From NCBI GenBank assembly GCA_047620505.1, contig JBLHKS010000097.1:1-25870 (forward strand): a DNA stretch of 25,870 bases, written 5' to 3'. Positions 7,701-14,082 of this stretch are shown piece after piece (the stretch's first letter is position 1; each line of letters begins with the position of its first letter). This stretch comes from JBLHKS01 sp047620505 (lineage in GTDB: Bacteria; Verrucomicrobiota; Verrucomicrobiia; Verrucomicrobiales; DEV007). Position numbers and translations under genes: made by a program. The notes under the pieces are model-generated. The model did no database searches. It had not been told where the DNA came from and saw only the letters and a program-made list of their open reading frames with translations.

Positions 7701-7863
7701 CTTTGGCGAAGGCGAGGCTGACAAACCAATCCTTGGGACAAGAGGCACGCAGGCAATGGCTCTTGAAGTCAGTGGCTACTGGACCGCGATCGATCATGGA
7801 TTCGGCCAGGCATATCGCCTCCTGATCCAGTTTCCGGCGGAGTGGTTGCAGGGCGGGAATTAG
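4795..7863 (+). CDS. Giant membrane Ser/Thr kinase with C-type-lectin-like C-terminus (intact copy 2)
   Basis: A 1022-residue intact paralogue of the broken gene upstream. Order: N-terminal domain of unknown role (1-130); Hanks kinase (about 138-435) with glycine loop GEVARGGMG, Lys165 in VAVKT, HRDLKPAN (265-272), DWG (288-290) and APE (336-338); one transmembrane helix (about 460-482); TPR-like helices (about 508-570); leucine-rich-like strands (about 670-830); a C-type-lectin-like fold (about 905-1015: FASIHSTEEQTL, WRWRDDSPWDFDR, GYWTAI). Known family behaviour predicts Ser/Thr phosphorylation in the cytoplasm; ligand sensing by the outer half is inference. An in-frame 9-bp duplication adds EFG between catalytic loop and DWG. 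Start GTG 4795; ATG 4810 or 4825 are possible. Its TAG overlaps the stop of the convergent gene at 7860-8306. Confidence 0.88.
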   Translation: MASTLMFTSQMADDSQDPGKSGPLRRALEIDAICDRFEAEAQAGDTPEIRLFLDEVETEARAELFQQLLGLQISIVVKPEDRPGLPSLLSEYPEFTNEILKVVSGQPSVAETIRTRPPSNVGAEAVLGEIQPEQRYRLEGEVARGGMGAIHLAEDPALRRRVAVKTMLSPQASTDELVRFIEEAQITGQLDHPGIVPVHELGVDESGKPFYSMKFVRGRDLQTILEGLRNGDAALAEEFPLHRLLNILDRICDAVGFAHAHGVLHRDLKPANLRIGEFGEFGEVLVMDWGLAKILGKEDSQAKAEIRAVESIRGADETVDFHTLAGSVMGSPQYMAPEQASGATHELDEGADIYALGAILYEILTLRSPIDMKSGEDIIVVLERVAAGEITSPRSTKKRPVPEALSKVAMKALALRRADRYANVGELQGEIDAWLGGFATEAENAGLLRQIRLFVQRNKIASAAAAIIALVLAAATGLSLYQRDIAISAYNDLDESEREKAEQRRNSAPAYLKAALALETQDDFDNALITLEQALEFDPDLIEAQRARALLLARAGRIEEAEKVAWGLPMERADQQLLDVLKLILEEPDANHLPKLAKLATAVGMAATSTDLWAQSAKRFEVIYAEALPTWREKLKNAWSERIANKLKIDPELGLALELGIPDKETVTSLGPLRGIPIKKLDLVELNISDLTPLREMRLRWLKLVRLPILSLEGVENAPLEQLRINYNAGVLDRTFLAPLIGREFEFLSLGTASKWVDTEVLSEIQCRSLHLSRPNSMAFIRDQKNLESLRLWIDPTLFDGDWSPVFESKTLTYVEGHRWVNRATVPIWSQIASGELEAAGMATEKLKNSIQNPACNPTRELLALMQFLIDRKLGKPTSLVDVREQIAPVGDGRVFVSILLDSSIHLFEIQLLKAFKNLDVEFASIHSTEEQTLAHSLGGGVRMATGGFRTKKDLKWRWRDDSPWDFDRFGEGEADKPILGTRGTQAMALEVSGYWTAIDHGFGQAYRLLIQFPAEWLQGGN
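4990..5001. repeat. CAGCAGCTGCTG site 3 (exact)
   Basis: Reads QQLL in kinase copy 2 (ELFQQLLGLQ), the counterpart of site 1. Confidence 0.9.
5621..5638 (+). repeat. In-frame 9-bp tandem duplication in the kinase domain of copy 2
   Basis: GCGAATTCG is present twice (5621-5629, 5630-5638), giving RIGEFGEFGEVLV where copy 1 has RIGEFGEVLV. The added three residues sit in the hairpin between HRDLKPAN and DWG of the kinase. Confidence 0.85.
6517..6528. repeat. CAGCAGCTGCTG site 4 (exact, absent in paralogue)
   Basis: Reads DQQLLDVL in kinase copy 2. The aligned codons of copy 1 (about 2518-2541) read DAKLRSLL and lack the palindrome. Confidence 0.9.
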
Positions 7864-8306
7864 GTTGCGGAAATCTCGAGACGAAGACGCTGCAATTCCA
7901 AGTGGAAGTCCTTGATCTTCGCATCGATTTCCTCGCGGTAGACCCGGTACTCCCAATGACGAACCCGGCTGGCAGCGATGATCTCGATTTCCTCTTGAGT
8001 GAGTTTGAGCCTCGCATGGGGTAGAAGCTGCGTGAGATTCGAGTGGAGTTCTTCTCCGGTGAGGACTAAACCGCTTTCCGGAATAAAGTAGAGAAAACCG
8101 GTCTCGTTTTCCTCCATCTTCGCCGCAATCGATTCGAGTTGTTCGAGAGCCTGCTGGTTGAGCTTGATCAAGAGTCCTTGTTCCGCCCGTGAAAGTTCCT
8201 CGGCGTGACTCCGCGATGAGCAGCTGAGCACCAAAATTGCTACGGCAAAAATCAGCGGAATTTGAACTGCGCGGGTGACCGGGATGTGATTTGAGTTTGA
8301 ATTCAT
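7860..8306 (-). CDS. Small exported, probably lipoprotein-like helical protein
   Basis: From the ATG at 8306 this is a 148-residue protein: short polar start (MNSNSNHIPVTR), a hydrophobic segment (AVQIPLIFAVAILVL) and SCSSRSHAEE, where the Cys after VLS suggests a lipobox. The mature part is strongly charged and helical (LSRAEQGLLIKLNQQALEQLESIAAKMEENE; a Glu/Lys/Arg-rich C-terminus with coiled-coil character). The frame is open upstream to 8384, but the signal segment argues for 8306. Its TAA (7862-7860) overlaps the TAG of kinase copy 2. It is the third small exported protein on this strand beside the kinase pair. Its upstream region carries the same leader element. Family unknown. Confidence 0.65.
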   Translation of the reverse strand: MNSNSNHIPVTRAVQIPLIFAVAILVLSCSSRSHAEELSRAEQGLLIKLNQQALEQLESIAAKMEENETGFLYFIPESGLVLTGEELHSNLTQLLPHARLKLTQEEIEIIAASRVRHWEYRVYREEIDAKIKDFHLELQRLRLEISAT

Positions 8307-8313
8307 AACGACC

Positions 8314-8344
8314 GGGATCTCGACAAAGCCGCACCCCGCCCGAC
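8314..8344. promoter_or_regulatory. Third, decayed copy of the kinase leader
   Basis: GGGATCTCGACA (8314-8325) followed by GCC...CGCCCGACAGG resembles the leaders before the two kinases (706-753, 4732-4778), but the T-run and hairpin are lost and no kinase follows. The rest of the 8307-8522 spacer shows no clear gene or promoter. Confidence 0.35.
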
Positions 8345-8522
8345 AGGATTTATTCAGGGAATTCGGAAAAATTGAGCGGGCCATCGTAGCGCTCGCTTTG
8401 CCCAGACTGAGTCATTGAGGAGGCGAAGGAAATTTGCCTGATTCGACACTTGCTAGTTCGCGTCGCGGGCCTGTCCGAAAATGCCTTTCGTCGGCCGTGA
8501 ATGCAGTGAAACATCAACTATC

Positions 8523-9929
8523 ATGGAGCGCATTTTCACTCTCGCCTTTCTTCTCTTCGTCTGCGAAATCGCAATCGTGCCTCCAGCAGCTGCTGAGCAG
8601 AAGCCGAACGTCCTCTTCATCACAATCGACGATCTCAACGACTGGGTCGGCTGTCTCGGCGGCCATCCGCAGGCGCGAACGCCTAATCTGGATGCGCTGG
8701 CTGAACGCGGGGTGCTTTTCACAAACGCGCATTGCAATGGGCCGATTTGCGGGCCTTCGCGGACCAGCCTCATGACCGGGCTGCGGCCTTCAACGACCGG
8801 GATCTACACGAATTCGGACGTGAAGGGTTTTCCCATAGACGCGGTGACGTTGCCGAAGCATTTCGAGGCGAATGGCTACTCGACGCTGAGTTGCGGGAAG
8901 ATTTTCCACGGCCCATCCGGCAAGGGCCAGTTTCAGATCGCCGGGCCAGCGTTAGGGCAGGGACCGTTGCCGAAAGAGCGGTTCGAAGTGACGGATGAAG
9001 CGTCGAGGACGAAGCTCTGGGATTGGGGCGAGTACCCGCCGACGAACGAGGAGGCGCACGACTTTATTTCCGCGACCTGGGCGGCGGAGCGGCTGGCTGA
9101 GGATCACGAGAAGCCGCTTTTCCTCGGTGTCGGATTTTACCGGCCGCATGTCCCGTGCTATGCGCCGCCAGAGTGGTTTGAAAACTATCCGCTGGACGAA
9201 ATCCAGCTTCCGCGACGGATGGAGAATGATCTCGGCGATGTCCCGGCGAAGGCGATCGAGGCGATGGAACATCAAAGCGTTGCGCCGCCGCATCGTTGGT
9301 TTGTGGAGAACGACAAATGGAAGAGCGCGGTCCGTGCTTACCTCGCTTCGGTCGAATTCATGGATCATTGCCTCGGCAAAGTCGTCGCCGGTCTCGACTC
9401 TGGGCCGCAGGCGGAGAACACGTGGATTTTCCTGACGGGCGACCACGGCTGGCATCTCGGCGAGAAGGAGCACTGGGCGAAGCGAACTCTCTGGGAACGC
9501 TCGACGCGCGTGCCGATGATCGTCGTTCCTCCGCGCGGGCTCGAAGGCTGGTCGAGGGGAGAGGTTTGCGAGCCGCCGGTCGAGATGTTGAGTTTTTATC
9601 CGACGTTGATCGAGGTCTGTGGGTTGACGAAAAACGAAGCGATCGAGGGCCGCAGCATTCAGCAGCTGCTGGCGGATCCGGCGTCCGATTGGGAGTTTCC
9701 GGCGATCACGACCCACTTGCGTGGTGACCACGCGGTCCGCTCACGGCACTGGCGTTACATTCGATATTCGGACGGCTCGGAAGAGCTTTACGATCATCGT
9801 GAGGATCCTGACGAGTTCAGAAATCTGGCCGAGGATCCCGAATTCGTGGATGTGATCGCGGATCATCAGCGTTGGTTGCCGGAAACGAATGCGCCTGAAG
9901 CATCGGCGGGGAGGAAGAAGAAAAATTGA
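8523..9929 (+). CDS. Sulfatase, iduronate-2-sulfatase-like
   Basis: A 468-residue secreted sulfatase. The signal peptide (MERIFTLAFLLFVCEIAIV...AAAEQ) sets the start at ATG 8523 rather than in-frame codons upstream. The metal-binding DD is in NVLFITIDDLNDW. The catalytic motif CGPSR puts the formylglycine-forming Cys at residue 76. Other family marks are GGHPQARTPNLDALAERG, CGKIFHG and FLTGDHGWHLGEKEHW. The GGHPQ.RTPNLD and CGKIFHG pattern resembles iduronate-2-sulfatase-type enzymes; the true substrate is unknown. A CAGCAGCTGCTG palindrome lies at the signal-peptide junction and a second at codons for IQQLLADP. polA follows on the same strand after 31 bases. Confidence 0.88.
   Translation: MERIFTLAFLLFVCEIAIVPPAAAEQKPNVLFITIDDLNDWVGCLGGHPQARTPNLDALAERGVLFTNAHCNGPICGPSRTSLMTGLRPSTTGIYTNSDVKGFPIDAVTLPKHFEANGYSTLSCGKIFHGPSGKGQFQIAGPALGQGPLPKERFEVTDEASRTKLWDWGEYPPTNEEAHDFISATWAAERLAEDHEKPLFLGVGFYRPHVPCYAPPEWFENYPLDEIQLPRRMENDLGDVPAKAIEAMEHQSVAPPHRWFVENDKWKSAVRAYLASVEFMDHCLGKVVAGLDSGPQAENTWIFLTGDHGWHLGEKEHWAKRTLWERSTRVPMIVVPPRGLEGWSRGEVCEPPVEMLSFYPTLIEVCGLTKNEAIEGRSIQQLLADPASDWEFPAITTHLRGDHAVRSRHWRYIRYSDGSEELYDHREDPDEFRNLAEDPEFVDVIADHQRWLPETNAPEASAGRKKKN
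8584..8595. repeat. CAGCAGCTGCTG site 5 (exact, other frame)
   Basis: Reads PAAA rather than QQLL, at the signal-peptide end of the first sulfatase (VPPAAAEQ). Confidence 0.9.
9660..9671. repeat. CAGCAGCTGCTG site 6 (exact)
   Basis: Reads QQLL in the C-terminal part of the first sulfatase (SIQQLLADP). Confidence 0.9.
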
Positions 9930-9960
9930 TCCTTTCCCTGAAGTAGTGTCAGGGTGCGCG

Positions 9961-12720
9961 ATGGCGAAACGGCTTTTTCTGCTCGATGGCATGGCGCTCA
10001 TTTACCGGGCGCATTTTGCGCTGATTCGAACCCCGATTTTTACGACTCGGGGCTTCAACACGTCGGCGATTCTCGGGTTCACAAACACGCTGCTGGAGAT
10101 TCTGGAGAAGCGGAAGCCGACTCACATCGCTGTCGTTTTTGACACTTCGGCACCGACGGCGCGACACGAGGTCTACCCTGAATACAAGGCGAATCGCGAT
10201 GCGATGCCAGAGGAGTTGAGCGCCGCGTTGCCGCACGTGAAGCGCGTGGTCGAGGCGTTCAACATCCCTGTGATCACGCTCGATGGTTATGAGGCGGACG
10301 ACATTATCGGGACATTGGCGAAGAGCGCGGATGCGGTCGGAGACATCGAAACTTTCATGGTGACGCCGGACAAAGATTTCGCGCAGCTGGTTTCGGCGAC
10401 GACGAAAATGCATAAGCCGGGGCGGCAGGGGAACGAGGTCGAGATTCTTGGGGTGGAGGAAATTACGACGAACTGGCAGATCGAGAGGCCGGAGCAGGTG
10501 ATCGATATTCTGGGTTTGTGGGGGGACGCTTCGGACAACATCCCGGGCGTGCCCGGCATTGGCGAAAAGACGGCGAAAAAGCTCATCGCGCAGTTCGGAA
10601 GCATCGAGCAGCTGCTGGAGAACACGGATAAGCTCAAGGGGAAGCAGAAGGAGAATGTGGTTAACAACGCTGAGCAGGCGCTCCTGTCCAAACAGCTCGC
10701 GACGATCATCACGGACGTGCCGGTTTCAGTCACGATCGACGAGTTAGAATTGAAGGAGCGTAACGACGAGGCGCTGCAGAGTTTGTTCGTTCAGTTTGAG
10801 CTTAACGCGGTCGGCAAGCGGCTTTGGGGAAAGGAATTTCAGGCGGGTCGCGGCCACGTGAAGGTGCTTGGGAAGGGCGATGAGGTGGAGGACGTCGTGA
10901 TTCCTGATTTGAAGACGATGGACGATGTCGAGGCGGTTTACGAGATGGTCGACACCGCCGAGGGCCGCGCGAAACTGGCGGCCGAGTTGGGAAAGCAGAA
11001 GTCGGTTTGTTTCGACACGGAGACCTCGGGTTTGGATTCGAAAACGGCACAGCTGGCGGGTTTGGCCTTTTCCTGGGAGGCGAAACGCGGATTTTACGCG
11101 CCGATCAAAAAGAGCGCGGATCTTGACGTTTTTCGCGAGGTGTTAGGCGATCCGAAGATCGAGAAAATTGGCCACAATCTGAAGTACGATCTTTCGGTTC
11201 TGCTTTGGCACGGCGTCGAGGTTCGCGGGCTGATGTTCGACACGATGCTGGCGCACACGCTGATTTCGCCGGAGCAACGGCACACGATGGATTTCATTTC
11301 GGAGGCTTTGTTAGGCTACTCGCCGATCTCGATTACGTCGTTGATCGGCGAGAAGGATCAGGAAGGTGGTCAGCTTGACATGTTAGAGGTGATGGAGCGC
11401 AAGCCGGAGGACGTCGCGCGTTACGCGGCGGAGGACGCAGACGTGACGTGGCAGCTGGCGGAAAAGCTGCGGCCGATGTTGAAGGAAGAGGGTCAGGAGC
11501 GGGTTTTTTACGAAGTGGAAGCGCCGTTGATTTCTGTTCTGGCGACGATCGAGCAGGAAGGGATCCGAATTGATGTGGATGCGTTAGGCGAGATCAGCGT
11601 CCAGCTTGGAGAGCAGATGGCGGTGTTGGAGAAGAAGATTTACGCGGCTGCCGACGGGCCGTTTAACCTGAATTCTCCGAAACAGCTTGGCGAAATTCTC
11701 GTCGAGAAACTCAAGCTGATCGAGAAGCCGAAGAAGACGAAAACCGGCCAGTATAAAATGGACGAGCAGGTCTTGAGCGGTCTTGCGATGCACAACGAAA
11801 TCGCGGCTGACATTCTCGGGTATCGCGAGGCGACGAAACTGAAAAGTACCTATGTCGACGCGCTGCCGCTGTCGGTTTTGAAAAAGAGCGGCCGGGTTCA
11901 CACGCAATTCGATCAGCTTATGACCGCGACCGGGCGGCTGGCGTCGAATAATCCGAATTTGCAGAACATCCCGGTCAGAACCGAGCAGGGCCGCGAGATT
12001 CGCAAGGCGTTCGTGCCGCGTGAGGGCTTCAAATTGTTCAGCGCCGACTACTCTCAGGTCGAGCTGCGCGTGATGGCTTCTCTCAGCGGCGATCCGGCGA
12101 TGATGGAGGCTTTTGAACAAGGTCAGGACATTCACACGGCGACGGCGGCTCGGGTTTACGGCGTCGGTTTGGACGAGGTGCTTCGGGAAATGCGCAGCGC
12201 GGCGAAAATGGTGAATTTCGGGATTATTTATGGGATCACCGCCTTCGGCCTGTCGCAGAGGCTGGGAATTCCGCGAGGCGAGGCGAACGAAATCATCGAG
12301 CAGTATTTTCGCCAGTATCCGGGCGTGAAGCAGTTCATGGACGACACGGTCGAGTTTGCGAAAGAGCACGGCTTCGTCGAAACGATGACCGGTCGTCGCC
12401 GCAAACTTCGCGATATCAATTCTCGGAATTGGAGCCTGCGAAACGCCGCCGAACGGACCGCGATCAACACCCCGGTTCAGGGCTCAGCCGCCGACATGAT
12501 CAAGCTGGCGATGATCGGCGTTCAACAGCAGCTGCTGGATCGCGGTGCAAAAACGCGGATGCTTTTGCAGGTGCACGATGAGCTGGTTTTCGATCTTTGT
12601 CAGGATGAGGAAGCCGAGGTCGTGCCGCTCGTGATCGAGACGATGAAAACAGCCCTGCCGTTGAAAGTGCCGATCGTTGTGGATTCCGGAATCGGCGCGA
12701 ATTGGCTTGAGGCGCACTAA
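9961..12720 (+). CDS. polA: DNA polymerase I
   Basis: A 919-residue PolA from ATG 9961 (MAKRLFLLDGMALIYR); an in-frame extension upstream would overlap the sulfatase. Three domains are present. The 5'-3' exonuclease (about 1-290) has EYKANRDAMPEEL, DGYEADDIIGTLA and GDASDNIPGVPGIGEKTAKKL. The 3'-5' exonuclease (about 340-520) has the acidic residues of FDTETSGLD, NLKYD and YAAEDAD, so proofreading looks intact. The polymerase domain has DYSQVELRVMA, RSAAKMVNFGIIYGI and QVHDELVFD. It acts in Okazaki fragment maturation and repair gap filling. Two dispersed palindromes lie inside, IEQLLEN (one mismatch) and VQQQLLDR. Confidence 0.97.
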   Translation: MAKRLFLLDGMALIYRAHFALIRTPIFTTRGFNTSAILGFTNTLLEILEKRKPTHIAVVFDTSAPTARHEVYPEYKANRDAMPEELSAALPHVKRVVEAFNIPVITLDGYEADDIIGTLAKSADAVGDIETFMVTPDKDFAQLVSATTKMHKPGRQGNEVEILGVEEITTNWQIERPEQVIDILGLWGDASDNIPGVPGIGEKTAKKLIAQFGSIEQLLENTDKLKGKQKENVVNNAEQALLSKQLATIITDVPVSVTIDELELKERNDEALQSLFVQFELNAVGKRLWGKEFQAGRGHVKVLGKGDEVEDVVIPDLKTMDDVEAVYEMVDTAEGRAKLAAELGKQKSVCFDTETSGLDSKTAQLAGLAFSWEAKRGFYAPIKKSADLDVFREVLGDPKIEKIGHNLKYDLSVLLWHGVEVRGLMFDTMLAHTLISPEQRHTMDFISEALLGYSPISITSLIGEKDQEGGQLDMLEVMERKPEDVARYAAEDADVTWQLAEKLRPMLKEEGQERVFYEVEAPLISVLATIEQEGIRIDVDALGEISVQLGEQMAVLEKKIYAAADGPFNLNSPKQLGEILVEKLKLIEKPKKTKTGQYKMDEQVLSGLAMHNEIAADILGYREATKLKSTYVDALPLSVLKKSGRVHTQFDQLMTATGRLASNNPNLQNIPVRTEQGREIRKAFVPREGFKLFSADYSQVELRVMASLSGDPAMMEAFEQGQDIHTATAARVYGVGLDEVLREMRSAAKMVNFGIIYGITAFGLSQRLGIPRGEANEIIEQYFRQYPGVKQFMDDTVEFAKEHGFVETMTGRRRKLRDINSRNWSLRNAAERTAINTPVQGSAADMIKLAMIGVQQQLLDRGAKTRMLLQVHDELVFDLCQDEEAEVVPLVIETMKTALPLKVPIVVDSGIGANWLEAH
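10606..10617. repeat. Palindrome near-copy, one mismatch
   Basis: GAGCAGCTGCTG, reads EQLL in the 5'-nuclease domain of PolA (SIEQLLEN). Confidence 0.7.
12526..12537. repeat. CAGCAGCTGCTG site 7 (exact)
   Basis: Reads QQLL in the polymerase domain of PolA (VQQQLLDRG), in a surface helix shortly before QVHDELVFD. Confidence 0.9.
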
Positions 12721-12748
12721 ATTGTTGGTTCGATAGGCAATCGAATTC

Positions 12749-13159
12749 ATGAAGTTCAAATGGAACATTTTTCGGCCTTTCCTGATTTTTGCAGGCCTGT
12801 TCTGGATTCTGGGAAGCATCAATTTCCCGACAGTCTATATCGACGCGTCCTTTTTTAAGGCTCAACGATTAAAATCTGAGCTGAGAGAGCTGAAGAGCGA
12901 GCTGCTGGATTTGTCTGAGTACGGGACGGAGAATTTCCAGCCTATTGATGAAAAGTTAAACGAGATCGATGTGACCGTCGGTGCGATTATCGACGATGGG
13001 CGGAAAAGGCATTATGCCTATCCGAAAAGGTCCTTGCGTAGGATTGTCGGATGGATTGCGATGACTGGATTTGTGATCACGATTTTCGTGTCTTGGAAAT
13101 CAGATGTCGTTCGATTGAAGTCACGGGTCGATGATCTCAGGAAGGCTCGTAGCGAGTAA
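12749..13159 (+). CDS. Small two-helix membrane protein with coiled coil, unknown function
   Basis: A 136-residue protein starting 28 bases after polA on the same strand. It has one hydrophobic helix near residues 10-28 (FLIFAGLFWILGSI), a charged helical middle (FFKAQRLKSELRELKSELLDL), a basic patch (GRKRHYAYPKRSLRR), a second helix near 97-116 (IVGWIAMTGFVITIFVSW) and a short charged tail. No family is recognised. Its 3' end overlaps the end of the convergent sufE-like gene by 39 bases. Coding is supported by the membrane-protein pattern and the clean start; it may be cotranscribed with polA. Confidence 0.6.
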   Translation: MKFKWNIFRPFLIFAGLFWILGSINFPTVYIDASFFKAQRLKSELRELKSELLDLSEYGTENFQPIDEKLNEIDVTVGAIIDDGRKRHYAYPKRSLRRIVGWIAMTGFVITIFVSWKSDVVRLKSRVDDLRKARSE

Positions 13160-13579
13160 CTGAGTCGCGGCTTCGCGCAACCGCTCTAGGACGTAGTAAA
13201 CGGTTTGGCTGCGCTGACGCATCAGCTCGGCACCAACGATTCGAGGGACAAAACTGCTGTCGATGTTCGCGATTTCGTTGAGCGAGCTTCTGCTGAAGCT
13301 TTTGCAGAGGATTGTGGTCAACGCTCGAGTGAGAGTCTGAACTTTGTCGCCGAGTTCGATCCGAATCTTCACGTTTTCGTCGTTCGTCAGGAAAATTCCG
13401 ACGCTGTCGAGACAGCCTTCATCTTTGCGGACGTCCTCGACGGCGTAGACTTCATTTTCGATCGGCATGTGCTGCGCCGCGCCCTCGGCGTAAGCGATCA
13501 ACGCCTCACGCCGCTCCGCTTCTGTCGAAAGCGACTCGAAGAAATCGATGATTTCCGTTAGGGCGAGCGGGTAGGCCAT
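13121..13579 (-). CDS. sufE: SufE family sulfur acceptor protein
   Basis: A 152-residue protein of SufE type, which receives persulfide sulfur from a cysteine desulfurase (SufS) for Fe-S cluster assembly. Visible marks are the N-terminal helix pattern (ALTEIIDFFESLSTEAERREALIAYAEG), the catalytic Cys in DEGCLDSVGIFL (family GC.S.V), an A...L helix (RALTTILCKSFSRSSLNEI) and a C-terminal Arg-rich LMRQRSQTVYYVLERLREA. ATG 13579 shares one base with the stop of the GNAT gene (TGATG); a GTG lies just before it. It is the last gene of a coupled minus-strand operon trkA - GNAT - sufE. No sufS or sufBCD is in view. Confidence 0.82.
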   Translation of the reverse strand: MAYPLALTEIIDFFESLSTEAERREALIAYAEGAAQHMPIENEVYAVEDVRKDEGCLDSVGIFLTNDENVKIRIELGDKVQTLTRALTTILCKSFSRSSLNEIANIDSSFVPRIVGAELMRQRSQTVYYVLERLREAATQLLATSLPEIIDP

Positions 13580-14082
13580 CACGTGTCCAATTTCCGGACC
13601 ATCCAGTAGTCGTCCATCACGAATCCACCGCCGATGTCATCGCAGATTTCGCGTTCGCGAGTGAAGCCGTTTCGTTCGTAGCAGCGGATCGCGGGTTCGT
13701 TGGCTCGGTTGACTCTGAGGCTGATTTCGTCGGCTTCGAGCGACCGGGATTCGGTCAGCAGCTGCTGGAGCGCGGCGGATCCGAAACCGCGTCCGTGAAG
13801 GGTCGGCTTGAGGTAAAGTTTGTGGAGGTGGAGCTCGAGTTCGGCTTCGCCAGGGCCAATCGAGGCGAAGCCGACCGGCTCATCCGCGAGGTCGAAGATC
13901 CAGAATCGAATCTCTCCTTCAGCGATGTCGTTCTTGAGTTTTTCGGCCGCGTACATCCAGTCGATCATGAATTCGATCTGCTCAATGCTGATGACTCCCG
14001 GGTAGACGGCGCGCCAAATTTCATCCGCGAGTTCGCGGATCAGCGGAACGTCTTCAACCGTGGCCAAGCGGAGCGCGATCAC
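13579..14082 (-). CDS. GNAT family N-acetyltransferase
   Basis: A 167-residue GNAT protein from GTG 14082, whose GTGA overlaps the TGA of trkA; longer frames upstream only overlap trkA. Acetyl-CoA binding is indicated by LHKLYLKPTLHGRGFGSAALQQLL (motif A, R/Q-x-x-G-x-G/A type: HGRGFGS), preceded by strands (WIFDLADEPVGFASIG) and followed by SLRVNRANEPAIRCYERNGF (motif B). N-terminal LRLATVEDVPLIRELADEIW is the usual first strand and helix. The substrate is unknown; resemblance to ribosomal-protein or small-molecule acetyltransferases cannot be settled here. A CAGCAGCTGCTG palindrome encodes QQLL just after the pyrophosphate loop. Confidence 0.88.
   Translation of the reverse strand: MIALRLATVEDVPLIRELADEIWRAVYPGVISIEQIEFMIDWMYAAEKLKNDIAEGEIRFWIFDLADEPVGFASIGPGEAELELHLHKLYLKPTLHGRGFGSAALQQLLTESRSLEADEISLRVNRANEPAIRCYERNGFTREREICDDIGGGFVMDDYWMVRKLDT
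13756..13767. repeat. CAGCAGCTGCTG site 8 (exact)
   Basis: Reads QQLL on the minus strand in the GNAT protein (ALQQLLTES). Confidence 0.9.

Noticed and set aside
8952..9731. Long minus-strand frame inside the first sulfatase
   Set aside because: The opposite strand carries clear sulfatase motifs; the composition (Arg/Pro/His rich) is typical of an antisense frame.
9889..9960. Upstream extension of PolA to 9889
   Set aside because: It would overlap the sulfatase end, and homologous PolA proteins begin at the MAKRLFLLDGM-type start.
11584..12369. Minus-strand frame inside polA
   Set aside because: It is fully contained in the conserved polymerase region; antisense shadow.
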